In this document: positions 22,550 through 33,877 of the stretch, piece by piece | Position numbering within the stretch: the stretch's first letter is position 1 | Layout: each line of letters starts with the position of its first letter | From: Apophysomyces variabilis | Taxonomy: Eukaryota > Mucoromycota > Mucoromycetes > Mucorales > Mucoraceae | Assembly (NCBI GenBank): GCA_002749535.1 | Contig: MZZL01000065.1 | Span: forward strand, 186,001-250,000 | Length of the DNA: 64,000 nt | Reading direction: 5' to 3' | The notes under the pieces: generated by a model | Told to the model about the DNA's origin: nothing | Databases searched by the model: none | The model's input: only the letters and a program-made list of their open reading frames with translations | Translations under genes and position numbers: made by a program

Positions 22550-25195
22550 ACCTTAACCTAGTCGGCGTTTTTGTTCAAATTGAATATGTTCATATGTCAG
22601 AAATACCAGCTTATTACCTAAGTCTTTTACAGGCCAGTATGGGAACTTTTGTAATAAGATCGTCATATTAACGGTAAGGCATGTTTTCCAGGATCCTATA
22701 TATATCTTCGGGATAAAGACCATACTTTTTTTAACGGCTGTAGAGTCTCCCGAATTGCAAAGTTCCAATTAAAATCCCTCGTGATTGAAAGCGCAGCATG
22801 GTACCCGGATGTATAACCAAAGAGCTTGATGAAATTCCTTTGACAAGTCAAAAGACAATCGTCTGGAAAAGGTCCGCTGCAGAATCGGTGATATAACCTA
22901 TCCGAAATATCTACCGTGGTAATAAGCGCTGTGATTACGCGCGCACTTTCGATCCCTTGCTCGCCCAATATGGATCCGCCCGGTATTTGTCGGATAGCAT
23001 TTATGTTCTCTTTATGCTCGCGTTCAAGTATGGTAGCTGACAATGGGCACTCCAATTTTTCGCCTGCAATGTGCCGAGGATGTTAGTGCTACCGCTGTCA
23101 GTACCTTCGCGATAGACACAAATATTTCCAAATTGCGCGCCGCCCCTATTGTTAATCACAACGGCAGAACTCCAGTCCATTTCCTGTCCGTGAACTGCCA
23201 ATTTCCCCATCTTAGGGAATTGGCCATCTGCATTTACAAGCTCTAATGTTCTGAGCTTCACAGCACGATTTAACGTCTCTGGTCGTCCAAGAACGCCTTG
23301 GTAAAGTTCTCAGAGAGTCAATGCTTCAGTACCATTATCAACAAGAAGGTCCGTGTGAAACACTTAGTACTCAGCAACGATACGTTCAAAGAATCTCTCC
23401 ATTCATGATCTTGGGCTCAGTCTGATAGGAATCCGCGATTAAGTTTGCTTCCGACATGATGGCTGACCCTGTTATATAGATAGAGGAAGAAAAAAGGAAT
23501 TCGGACCATCATTTCCTCAGAATTGTCTTTGCGATCTTCCAGAATTGTAGCGTGTCTCGCTCTATTCTCACCAAATTGTATTCCAGGAATTGATCGGATG
23601 AAGAATATGTGGGTGCTAATGGTTTTTTGAGTTTGAACAGCTGAATAAGCGTTTTAACAAGCGACTCATGAGTTTTAACGATCACACTGATAGCGTACCA
23701 ATAGTCAAGTTGGTATGCCATTGCATTAAAGATGTTGCTAGCCGCTGAATCGATATTTTTCACTCTACCGGCAAAAGAGCTGGCTCTCCTCAATTAGCTA
23801 CCGAAAAATTCTACAGTAATAGTTGCAATGCACGCCTGTGGCTGACAGTAAGTAAAAAAAAAGATGCCATCTTCGGCATCCGCTTTTCGCAGGCGACATT
23901 GGGAAAGCTGCATGAAAGGACACATAATGTCATAGCAGGCTCCTGCAGATAACATCGGACACTCCAAAACGTAAATGTGTAAGAAGTGGGTCGGCAGCCT
24001 TCGTCACACCCTGTCGTGCTGTTCCAGAAAGAAATGTTTGTACCATGCAGTCGTTGGTGGCCCCACTCATGCACGCTCCTAAGCTTCGTGTGATTTCCTT
24101 GAACAGTACCAGTTCTCCTGCTGTGTTTTCCTCCTTTGTTTTTCCTCTGTAATGAATCTCAGCCTTAGGTGCCATGGAAGGCTGGCCTTCAGCAGTTCTG
24201 CAGCAATGAAGATTGAAGATCAAATGTAATTCGTCAACGTGGAGGAAGAGAAAGAGGTTTTTCCTGTCTGTAACTTTACATCGTTACGAACGTCATAGAT
24301 GACGTTCTAGATTTCAAACAATAGCAAGTGGTCATGGGCTTCATGTAGGAATGTCGTAAAGGACACTTCGTACTTGCCTTTGAGGAAGTGAACGTAGGCC
24401 ACACGCAAGCCAGTGATATATCTGGTCTCCCAACTAGCTTCGAGCTCATCCAAGCTCAAACCCATTGATGAAATTAACCAACATGTAGTAGTAAAAGTAC
24501 GGCGGACGCTTGACAGCGTTTGCTTGCGCGACGGACCAAAGTCTATCCTCCAGGACATGGTATAGCTCTCTCCTGTAGAGTGTTTTTCACCACAATTCGG
24601 CTTAATGACTGTCATGGAATTGATCATGTCTGCATTACCAACGCCGGCTGTTCTATTGCACACAAGGAGCGAAGTCTCAGTCTTTAGACGTTGTTGCATT
24701 ATTTTCCAGCCAGAAGAGGCTCGTACATTTTCCACGACTATGTTCATCGCTTCATCCATTGGATGTTCCTGCAAAGGCATGATATCAGATAAATGGGGCA
24801 TGCTCCGACCGGTCGATGACAGGCTGTAATCTACTTTGTATCTTCTTGATCACATATAACATCATGTGGGAATTCGCTAATCGGTCGCTGAACCATGATG
24901 CATGTTAGACGATTAGGCGACATCGGAAACAGGGTAGCAAGAGACGTTCTTGGGCGTGTCAACTCTTTCTTCACGTCAAGTTCATCTAGTGTAATGGGCA
25001 GCTTTCCTCTTCATTTGGAATCTTGATAAGCCAGAGTATGAGCCTGTCCACAGCAATATCGTCGAACTCGGGAGACTTTTTGGTCTTGATGGCATCCTTG
25101 ATACGGCTAACTGTTGCTATGGAATCATTCTCAACAGAAAATGCTTCCTACGCAGACTCGCCTTCGACCATACAGAGTAAATTAAAATGGAATGT
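22550..25195 (-). pseudogene. decayed Crinkler (CRN)-type effector-like gene
   Basis: The minus strand from 25195 to about 24840 encodes a Crinkler N-terminal ubiquitin-like domain: NLLCMVEGESA, ATVSRIKDAIKTKKSPEF, DDIAVDRLILWLIKIP, ITLDELDVKKEL, LATLFPMSP and ending TCIMVQRP. It is broken by a stop right after GESA and by a one-base frameshift between the IPNEEES and ITLDELD blocks. Downstream, 24801-24307, 24223-23930, 23793-23509, 23261-23001 and 23055-22696 are consecutive minus-strand frame pieces of a large C-terminal region in shifting frames with stops. They include a possible NTPase-like section, but I cannot name the fold. Known CRN proteins occur in oomycetes, arbuscular-mycorrhizal fungi and other early-diverging fungi. 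No ATG in frame was found upstream. Confidence 0.68.
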
Positions 25196-26856
25196 CGGTG
25201 GGAGATAGATGGCACATTTATCAGTGCTCACAGTGGGTGAATGACAGAGCTCTCAAACTACTCCACAACAATGAGCGTTCATTAAGGCTGCCGAACAATG
25301 CAGTCTTGGGGTTCCGAACTTCTCTATTCCGGACTCAAAGGGACGTGTAATCCCCATCAGAAAAACTAATCCGTGACCCCGAGCTCTGTGGAAATTATCA
25401 GTCTCTGATCAACACAGAAATACGAACGAGGCTACATTGAGATAATATATGTTCTTGTTAGCTAAGCTGCCTTGTTATATTCTCAGCTAAGCTATTTTTG
25501 TCTCGTTTGTCTTGGTATAGTCTACCAGGAGCAATGAGAGGCTCAGAGCAATATACTGCAATCTTTGTGAGCCTATATATCTTATCAAAGCTGCAAATGC
25601 CTTATGAGATATATGTCTTCCCCTACGTTTAGATTTATTTCAGATATAGGCATGTGTCATTGCTGAGCGCAGATCTGATAACTAAACATGCTCATTGATT
25701 CCATCGCCTACATTGGCCTCTTATTCTGGTCCCCAATGGCCAGGAAGGCTCGAAAATTCATGCCGTAGTGACATGCTCTAACAAATCATGTACGGCCATG
25801 TTTTGGAATGGAGACTCTATGCCTGCATCCAACATTTTGCATTTTTTCTTGCACATGAGATGATGCCAATCGACGAACAGATTTGTTCATTAATTGGCAA
25901 ACACATAGATAGTATTAAGTTAGAGGATACTATCCCATAACTTGTTAATGCTAAGACAACGTTACGCGCTTATATCATACGTGACCATCGCGAGGTTACA
26001 TTAACCGGCATACGCATCTTCTGGGCTGATTCCATTGCATAACAACAGAGCACTGCCTATCATACTTCATTTGCTTGGAATGCTTCGCTGCCATTTGCTT
26101 CACAGCCATTAGATCAACCTATGTTCCACATTACTCCTAATTATTTGTTTACGTTGCTGCTGGCCTCCATCTGTTGACTTCTTTTGGATACAGTTCAACA
26201 TATCACAACTTGCTCTAGTTACGTCTCTGCTTTGTTTTATTCCTTCCCATGCTTCAATCTGCACTTTTCTTCTCGTTTGTTTGCGAAGGACACCTTTCCC
26301 CCGATATCACACCGGAACGGACTCCTTAAATAATGCGGCACTTGCTTGTTGTCTAAAGAAAGCGATCTCAAGGTTTGATTTCGTTTGCTGCATGCTAAGC
26401 CCAAACTCATACGGGAGGCATAGTAATGCATTCATTTACAGTGCCGTGTTCCGAATCATAACACGGATGAAACAAAAAAGCCTACGTAAATTGCGAGAGC
26501 ATGAAGGCATATAGTTCTCTGGTTTTTGTATTATCATAGTTTATTCGAAAGTTCTTCTAATTGAACATACGATGTGCTTCGGACCTCAATATTCGCACAA
26601 ACGTGTTTGCCAAATCAAAGCAAGGACTTGCTGACGTATATACAAGCTCGGATCAATTGAATAACCCCCTTTTTTCCTTCACAAACAGAACAGTGAAGGC
26701 CGTCTTTGCAGATGCTTGTATTCTAGTTGTAGAACGGGTTATAAATAATGTAATGAAAAAGAACTCGAACGTTTTCCTTTCCTATGCATATGCACTCTGT
26801 GGGAAACCAAGCAAACTTCAACCTTTCGTGGTTAGTTGTTTCTGCTCATAGTATGC
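25196..26856. other. gene-free stretch
   Basis: AT-rich DNA with short overlapping frames; the frame at 26561-26851 has no domain. This is probably the flank of the Crinkler relic plus the promoter of the granulin-like gene. Confidence 0.5.
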
Positions 26857-26927
26857 TTATAAAAGACTTCGGAATGTAGAACAATGTAGCCGCAAAACTA
26901 ATCAAGCTTCCTTACTTCGGGTGAACC
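26857..26927 (+). promoter_or_regulatory. TATA box and 5' leader of granulin-like gene
   Basis: TTATAAAAGA at 26857-26866, then a leader of about 60 bp ending in gggtgaaccATG. Both elements, the ctaatcaagcttcctt-like segment and the gtgaaccATGaa start context match the leaders of the secreted-protein family at 11, 19.7 and 63 kb. Confidence 0.6.
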
Positions 26928-27173
26928 ATGAAACTACAGTCAAGTTTCCTCACTGCCTTTCTTATCTTAACAACGAAGACATTTGTCAAGTCTGAAATCT
27001 ATTGCGGAAACAACGTGTACTGTCCCGATGGTTCAACATGTTGTCCTTCAGACAGTCAAGGGGACTATGCCTGTGCACCCTCCAGTAACGCTATATGTTG
27101 CGCTGACCACAGACACTGGTGCCCTCAAGGAACGTACTGTGACATGGATCAGCAAGGTTGCGTTGGGCATTGA
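26928..27173 (+). CDS. small secreted granulin-like Cys-rich protein, 81 aa
   Basis: One exon with an N-terminal signal peptide (MKLQSSFLTAFLILTTKTF, cleavage probably near residue 22). The mature part of about 58 aa has ten Cys in a granulin-like spacing: CPDGSTCC, then NAICCADHRHWCPQGTYC. Animal granulin modules normally have twelve Cys, so this is a reduced version. Granulin-type modules form stacked disulfide hairpins and are secreted; their role in fungi is unknown. The promoter and first residues (MKLQS) match the unrelated secreted family elsewhere in the window, suggesting a shared 5' unit. No paralogue was seen in the window. Confidence 0.78.
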   Translation: MKLQSSFLTAFLILTTKTFVKSEIYCGNNVYCPDGSTCCPSDSQGDYACAPSSNAICCADHRHWCPQGTYCDMDQQGCVGH

Positions 27174-28331
27174 TATGGCAAAACGACCAAAATATGTATC
27201 GGCTCAATAAACAGTAAATAGCGGATGCTAAACACATATTTGGTTTCTTTTGTTGTTCCACCATCTGGTGAGAATATAGGAAACGATCTTTCATTCATAG
27301 GAGCAGGCCATATTATTTATTTGTTTATATTTTGAGTTTCCTAAGAAACTGGGCAGAATGCTGAGGCTCTTTTGAGGGTAAAAAAAAAAGAAAAAGAAAA
27401 AGAACGACTGAGGTTATAGTGTTAACAAGAATGAACTTGGATAAAGGCTGACCTTGACTGTAATTCAAGGGAGAATGATCATACTTTTCTTTTTGCTTAT
27501 ATCATTGGCTTAGAAGGACTCTAGCGTTCTGCAACGTTCCAAGAGCTAGCCATCTTTCGTTCGCGGCAATTAATAGAGTATCTAACCTTTATCCGGGGAC
27601 TCTTTTAAAACAAAGGGATATATCGATTTATTGAGTAAATGAAACATAGCACAAAACCGTTCTAAGGATAAGTTAAATGTCCTTCGCCTATAGAGAGACA
27701 TTAGTAGGTTTGAAGAGTGTGCTTCAGATCCCTGTTCTGGTAGCTGCCTCGTCTACATCAACGTCCTTTGGCTTAGACGATCAATATGTTAATTCCAGTC
27801 CAGTGGCGTACAACTTTGCATCTCACATTTGATATTGTTTTGGTTGCCTAGCTTTGAGGTAAAGATCCTCAGCAAGGAATCGTTTATAAGCCTAGTACGA
27901 CTTGGTACCAGAAAACATTAAGCTTTTCCACGTTTCGGGACAGGTCCTGATTTTCCTGATGTATGTCGTTTTGGGGTGCATCAATATTTAACCATGAACG
28001 AACGACAACTTTCCTTGTTAGGCATGGCGTTTTCTGCACAGGGTCATGGTGAAATCAATCATCAGACATAAACAATTTGAGCTTCGTATCACCAAAGGCA
28101 ATCCATCATAAGATTCGATTTCCTCTCTACAAAAGATGCCTTTTTTTCTTAAACGCAGTAGTCCATCGTATACAGCATGTTAAATTTTAACAAAAAGAAA
28201 AGAAAACAGAAGCAAGAAATTTTTTTTGTTTCCTTTGCAGTTGCTTTGTGCAAAACAGGCACTTCAGTTTCATAGTGAGGGTTTGGTACAAGAAAGATTG
28301 TAACGCTTTTCTGGTAAATGAGGGCTATGTA
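27174..28331. other. gene-free stretch
   Basis: About 1.15 kb of AT-rich DNA with no supportable gene. A-rich and T-rich tracts lie near 27380 and 28210. Confidence 0.55.
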
Positions 28332-28608
28332 TCATAAACAATCCGGATTCGTATTCATCCTATCAGAACTGCGCATTGCCCATGCCTCTTCGGTTGAACC
28401 GATGTTAGGTAAATCGCACCAGGCCCGTCGGGTCCTATCTCGGCGGAGTTGACGAGCATGAATCAATTGCCTTCTTGGATTGATCATGACAGGTTGGTCT
28501 TTTTCTTGATATTTGTCAACGGACAATAAGCGTGCAAAATAAGTAAGATAACCATTGCCACAATCCACAGATTGCGTATCAATGCCCATAAACATAATTG
28601 CGTATCCT
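28332..28608 (-). other. unexplained open frame downstream of the BRCA1-like gene
   Basis: A minus-strand frame of about 90 codons follows a strong acceptor-like sequence (ccaatttcag) near 28609 and ends at 28332. It contains non-repetitive sequence such as LLSVDKYQ and RRAWCDLPNIGS. The BRCA1-like frame stops before any donor that could join it, so I leave it unassigned. It might be an exon of an alternative transcript or of a separate small gene. Confidence 0.3.
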
Positions 28609-28799
28609 GAAATTGGAAATAAATCGTTTGCCTTTCTTATGTTGTGCGTTGGACGGTGGTAAGAAAACCAATGTGCCAAATGAGATGGAAAAGAAAGCAA
28701 AAGCAAAGAACAGAGAAAGAAGAAAAAAAAAAAAAGGAGAAAAAGAGTCGACTGCGAAAGAAAGAGAGAAGCTTATAGTCGATGGGATTTCTCACGCCA

Positions 28800-30806
28800 T
28801 CATCCGCCGCAGCATAAGAATTGATGCTTGTCCAATAATCGGTAGACACTGATACTTTGGATGATCCATGATGCTAGGACAGGTTGCTTGCCATACATTT
28901 GCTGGATCTGTCGAATTTCGGCCGGACCCGTCTTGGACGAACAGATGATCTCCCCGTGAAACGGAAAAACTATATCCTCCCAGTCAATGACCCTACCACC
29001 ACCAACACGAATCATCTGTTCTAAATCGTCCTTCGTCTTTCTACCACCTTCAAGTGGACCAAAGAAACAAACGCTCAAGCCAGAGAATAATTTGGGTTGC
29101 TGTAGGAACATGCCATAAGGAAAATCCATGTCAGATGACCATCGTCACCCACAACAGTCTGGTTACCTGAGCTGTTAAAGACAGCCTAGCCATACGAGGG
29201 ATACGCCTACTGGCATCTTGGCTAAAGTCTCCCGTGACTTCATAAGGTTCTTCTGGCACTAATGAACCCAGAAAGCAACAAGCGTATACCCCTAGATATC
29301 GAAACCGTCAGCCTATCCAATGATGCACAAGACAAGAAAGAACTTACAGTCTTCGCTTACAATGTATTTCCCAGACAGAAGGGCCAGTAAATATTTGGTG
29401 GTCATTTTCGTACGGTTCATTTCATCTATACTCCATCTATATTAATATCCTTCAAACCCATCATCAATGCCTCCTAAACAAAAATGCCCTACCTACAAAG
29501 ACTACAACATGGGTCGCATCATGCGAAAGTCTGTCTACGATCTTAACAGAAGAAAAGGCTGCCATCTTCTCCAGATTGGTTCGCTATGCATGGCATTCGT
29601 CATACGATCCGAAAACAAGCAAATATTGCCCATCTTTACCAGTTTAAGGTTGTCACTGTTTGGACGGACAATCACACACCGCTGTTCCAACGTTGGCCCG
29701 GGCTCTGACAGCGAAGAAGGTTGCGCTTCGACACCACTCGTGCCGGATATCAACGATCGCCCAACATGCGGAGGTGGTAGCTGTTCAATCATTTCATTGC
29801 TGCATTGGGTTCCTTCTGGTAAAATCAAGGTGAAATCGAAAACGTATTAGGCCCGATATACACCGTGATTATAGTGAATCCATTATGGTTTACCTCGCTC
29901 TGACTCTCGAGCAGTATCAGCTTCCGTCTTATTCTCATTCCGGACATTGGAAGACAAAGAAGTTGATATTCCGTGCGAGGAAGTATTGGAGGATAATTCT
30001 TCCTGACAACTTAATCCTCCCATGGCATTCGCTAGATGATTATCAGCGAACAGAGAAATCTCTCATACGTCAATTTTCCCGTGTTACCTTGTAATATTTC
30101 CAGTGAAGTAACAAACGTAACATCGGAATCTATCGTTGACACGACATTGGGTTTCTAACGACAGGGATCAGTTCTATTCGCGGTTCTGTTTTCCGCTGCT
30201 GGTTTTAGAAACTTACAGGATGCATCGGACTTGCAGAGCTTGACACATCTAATAATTCGGTTTTCAGTAAACCAACGCAAATCCCGTCTTTCCTTTGCCC
30301 TTACTCGGCTTAGTAGGATAGGGTATACGTTGTGATAAATTCTCCATTGGATCCATGTGCCAATCTGTAGGTGGTTGTTGTGACAGAACTACAGAGCATG
30401 GAAAGAGAAAAAAAGGAGTTGTTTGAATCGAATTAGGTAGACCCTATACATGTGGACATCTGTAGCCCCAATGATCTTTACTTGTTTTTATTGAGATCTT
30501 TACCCTCGCCTGTTTCTTCTTCATAAGCATCGCGCAACTGTTGAAACTCGTGGACAAGTTTTTCCACGCCAGCTGCGGAATACAAGTGACGTTTGGTCAC
30601 AGGCTGTTTACAGACAGGACAAACAACGAATTTCGACTGCAGTGATCGTAAAATGCACTCACGACAATAGATATGACCACAAGGTGTGCTCGTCGGTTCG
30701 GTCACTAATGTTAGGCTATATACAATGCTCAGCTGTTTTCTTTTCTCTTCTCAAAAAGTCATGGCACATGTGCAGACCATATAGGACACGTCAATTCTGC
30801 TGCCAT
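28800..30806 (-). CDS. BRCA1-like RING and tandem-BRCT protein, 443 aa
   Basis: Eleven exons in phase: 30806-30778, 30715-30504, 30388-30305, 30248-30217, 30154-30088, 30031-29894, 29815-29640, 29583-29493, 29425-29348, 29291-29167, 29099-28800. Residues 6-55 form a C3HC4 RING: LTCPICLTLVTEP, CGHIYCREC, then CPVCKQPVTKRHL. The last segment closely resembles BRCA1's CPLCKNDITKRSL and is followed by a helix like BRCA1's post-RING helix. A Ser-rich linker follows. Residues about 232-315 are a first BRCT (ATHVVV, TTKYLLALLSGKYIVSEDW) and 347-443 a second (LFSGLSVCFFGP, VLASWIIQS). Animal and plant BRCA1 proteins ubiquitinate chromatin and promote homologous recombination. The Lys of BRCA1's phosphopeptide pocket (K1702) is present; the Ser-Gly step appears as Arg-Pro. 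A BARD1-type alternative is less likely, since no ankyrin repeats are seen. Confidence 0.82.
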
Positions 30807-31031
30807 GCGCAACAGAAGACCGGCGATCGAGTCGGGTAACTCGCAAGTCGGGTCAAATGTACTATTAGACAATTCAATCGTGTTGGAACGGTTTTAATTT
30901 GGAAACAAAACAAGAAAAAGGAATTGGCGAGGAAACGTAACGAACCAAAAAAAAATATATGATGAACCAAGCGACCGGGAGATAGGAAACAATGGCTCCG
31001 ACTCCGCCAAAAAGACAACCGCGTGGTCTTC

Positions 31032-32645
31032 TCAATGCAAGGTGGACCGACAGAGAGGATCCTTTCGTGGCAAGGTTCCTCTCTGTGTTTTCATAGTATC
31101 TGACATATATTTCGGTAGATAGCTATGGTCATGGAGAAGAGAACGGGGATGGGATCCTGATTCGACACGGATATCCAGAATATCGCTGACCGATATATCA
31201 TAACTATGTCGCACCAGTTTATCATACAAGTCGTGAGATAGTTTTTGACAGGAGATCAAGGCAAGCTCAATAAGCAATTCTGCCTTGAGAGGAGGCAATT
31301 TTTGCAACAAAGCCCCTGGACTTGGAAAGAAAAAAAAACATCGCTTTGTATAAAGAGAAAAGCACAATTTTTTCCTTCACTTTCCGCTTAAAGGCTTACC
31401 TAGGACTCTGCATAAGCTGGGAACGAATAAGGCTCAACTGAGCAACAATGAACAGGACATTCAGATGTGCTCCTAAGGCAAGCATAACATCCCACAATAA
31501 CAATACTTCTGACAAGGGTGGTCTGCAAGCCGAAAAGGTCATGATATCTTTGGTAGATGTCGAAAATAATTAGCAAGGGAAATTGATTTGATTCAAAACA
31601 TGAAAAGGCCAATAAAAGAGATAAAACCTACATTTAAAGGCGTAAGTTTTGGCTGTTAGTTCTTTACCGGAGAGATAACCATACAGTTCCGGATCAAGTT
31701 CACGTAAACATAAATCCACCAGCTATAGTGCATATATCCATCGATTAGATCGGGTGAATAACACGATGTACCCGCTTGCTTTTTAAATAAAAGCTGTTGT
31801 GCAATAGCTTACCCTTGCTCCACAATGAACACCTCTCAAGGTAGGTTGGACATAAAGAGGACAAACGCGCCAAACAAAGGTAGAAAAAGCATAGAACGCT
31901 TCCATTTCGGGCATGACTCTCAGAAATGGGGCCAAGATAACATTCATGCCTTGGACATACGTCAATTCTTTACAAACAGAGCCCTTTCGAAATTGATCCT
32001 GAAGTTGAAGTTCTTCCGAAGTTGCATTAGCCCGTCCGTCTAGGGGGGGGGGGTTAAGAAAAGAAAAGAAGGGAAAAAGCGCGTTCGTTAGTTCCTCTGT
32101 CTTTGAAACAAACGAGGCATATACGAAATACCTTGCCGACTGATCCATACAAAAGCATTAAGTATACGAATTAACATGTCTTCAGAAACATGTTCTACGA
32201 AATCCATATCCGTCTTTAATGTCCTGCCAGTATCACTTCGTATTTTCTGATCAAAAGTACTTGGTCCTCGATGGACAAGGCCAATATAACAGGTAGCTGA
32301 TACGTCCCTTAGTCGCAGAAACAGTTTCCATACGCGACCTCGACATTTCTTTAAGAACAAAAAAAAAAGAGAAGACCGTAACCATCCCAGTGAAAGATGA
32401 AAAAGAATGGCGTATGAAAGGCGACTGTCGCGCTTCCTTTCTTCTTCCTTTCTTTCTTTTCTTTTTTTTTTTTTTTTTACCTTGGGAACTTCGAGACGAA
32501 CGGCTACAGCACATCGAAGATCAGAAAGACTTTGCTCACATTCCTCTGAATTACTGTGCTTTCTTCCCAAAATTTCCTCGACACTTTGAGGTCGCATCAT
32601 GTTAGTATCCCCCACTGTGGCAGCTTTTTCTTGGCAAGTTCTCAT
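31032..32645 (-). CDS. BUB2: Bub2/Cdc16-type TBC GTPase-activating protein
   Basis: Six exons (32645-32481, 32348-32132, 32039-31813, 31722-31632, 31547-31400, 31320-31032) give 378 aa. The TBC domain is complete: GRVWKLFLRL, YDKIR-like FDQKIRSDTGRTLKTD with the catalytic Arg, LIRILNAFVW, LTYVQGMNVILAPFL with the Gln finger (YVQGMN), ECPLYVQP-like VCPLYVQPTLRGVH, and MTFSACRPPLSEVLLLWD. Bub2 with Bfa1/Byr4 inactivates the Tem1/Spg1 GTPase and restrains mitotic exit/septation. The block LMQSPSPGALLQKLPPL is typical of this subfamily. The start at 32645 is the first in-frame ATG; 32600 or 32597 are possible alternatives. Intron 1 (132 nt) is in frame without a stop. The gene lies 225 bp upstream of the BRCA1-like gene on the same strand. 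Confidence 0.9.
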
Positions 32646-32885
32646 GTCTCAGAATGGATGGAAAAGAAGGGAATAGAGGACCAAAATAAACAATGCTCGA
32701 ATTTATAGAGTGCGCTGAAACAAAGCCAAAGTCACGTCGATGCATAGAAATCCCATGTGTTGATGAAAAAGAAAAAGCAAAAGGTACTTTGATTGAACAA
32801 AGCATATAGGAAAATGGTTGGACGAATGATAGGCTCCGCCGGGTATGCCTGTATACATGTATTATGTACGATTACTTATTGTTGA

Positions 32886-33877
32886 TCACTCAAGCTCATT
32901 GTATTCGACCTTTTGCCGAGATCTCATCGGTTCATTATTCGGCGGAGTCTCGGCAGGTCTTTTAAGCCTTGGATCCCTAGATATTTTTCTTTCTTCTGTA
33001 GGCATACCCTTCTTAGAAACATCCGGATTGTCAAGATCACGACGATAACCATTACCGCGTATAACCCCTCCGCGACCTCGGCCACGCGGAGGTGGTCTAG
33101 GTGAAAATCTTTGGAATGGTGATGGTTGTGTTAGCTGATATTGCTGTGGTTGTTGTTGCTGTATTGTTGGCTGGTGTAACGGCATATGATGTTGCGGATT
33201 CAATGCAAGAGGTCGTTGTGGTTGTGACTGTAGTGGTAGCTGTGGCAGTGGCAGTTGTTGTTGTTGTTGCTGTTGTTGTGGATAAAATCCTTGTTGAGGG
33301 ACGTTTGACGGTCGGCGAATTGCATGCGATTGTGTTTGAATGGCAGGGCCTCCAGATTGCTGTTCTATCTTTTCCGAAAAATTGGGCTTCTCAACGAAAG
33401 GAAAGGTATCTTGGCCTATACGCTTGAGCTTGGCTGCCTTACTCGTCGTAATCTGCACCTGTCCTAAACGTAATCTACAATCTCTAACTTGCAAGATCAG
33501 TTATTGATTCCTTTTACTCATTCCATCATAATACTACTCACAATCCCGTTATACGCAGTATGTCGCCGCTTCTGAGGCAATGACCAATTGAACCCCATAC
33601 GCATAGTACGATCGACCCTGTTTTATCGGCAACGAGAAACTTATAGATCTCTTCGCCCGCTCGTGTAATCTGTGGTTCCGGTTCTTTTTATTATAATAAT
33701 TATTATTGTTTTAGGATCAGTGTGAGAGAAAGTCTCACGTTAAACTATTGTAATCATTTGCTTACCTCGTTGAATGACAATAACCTCAGCGTCGAAGTTT
33801 TTCAGCATAGGATGCATGTCCTTCACTAGGACTAAGTTTAAGCGACTGTTATGATTGGCCTGCACCAATGATGTCAT
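32886..33877 (-). CDS. SOSS-B/hSSB-type single-stranded DNA-binding protein
   Basis: Three exons (33877-33766, 33683-33542, 33483-32886) give 283 aa. Residues about 15-125 form an OB fold: LVKDMHPMLKNFDAEVIVIQ, YKFLVADKTGSIVLCVWG, RSGDILRITGLDCRLRLG and KPNFSE, collinear with human NABP2 (VKDIKPGLKNLN, VADKTGSINISVWD, PGDIIRLT, VPNFSEP). The C-terminus is disordered: Gln/Pro-rich with an eight-Gln run, an RGG-like PPPRGRGRGG box, and a basic tail (SRDPRLKRP). In animals this protein works in the SOSS complex with INTS3 in DNA-damage signalling and recombination. It is absent from budding yeast. It ends 240 bp from the BUB2 start, on the same strand. The second intron's position was fixed by phase (phase 2). 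Confidence 0.85.

Noticed and set aside
32088..32645. A single 185-codon frame reading through BUB2 exon 1, intron 1 and exon 2
   Set aside because: The Lys-rich middle interrupts the TBC family pattern and is bounded by GT and AG; treated as a stop-free intron instead.
33101..33427. 108-codon Val-rich plus-strand frame
   Set aside because: It is the antisense of the Gln-rich repeats of the SOSS-B-like gene.
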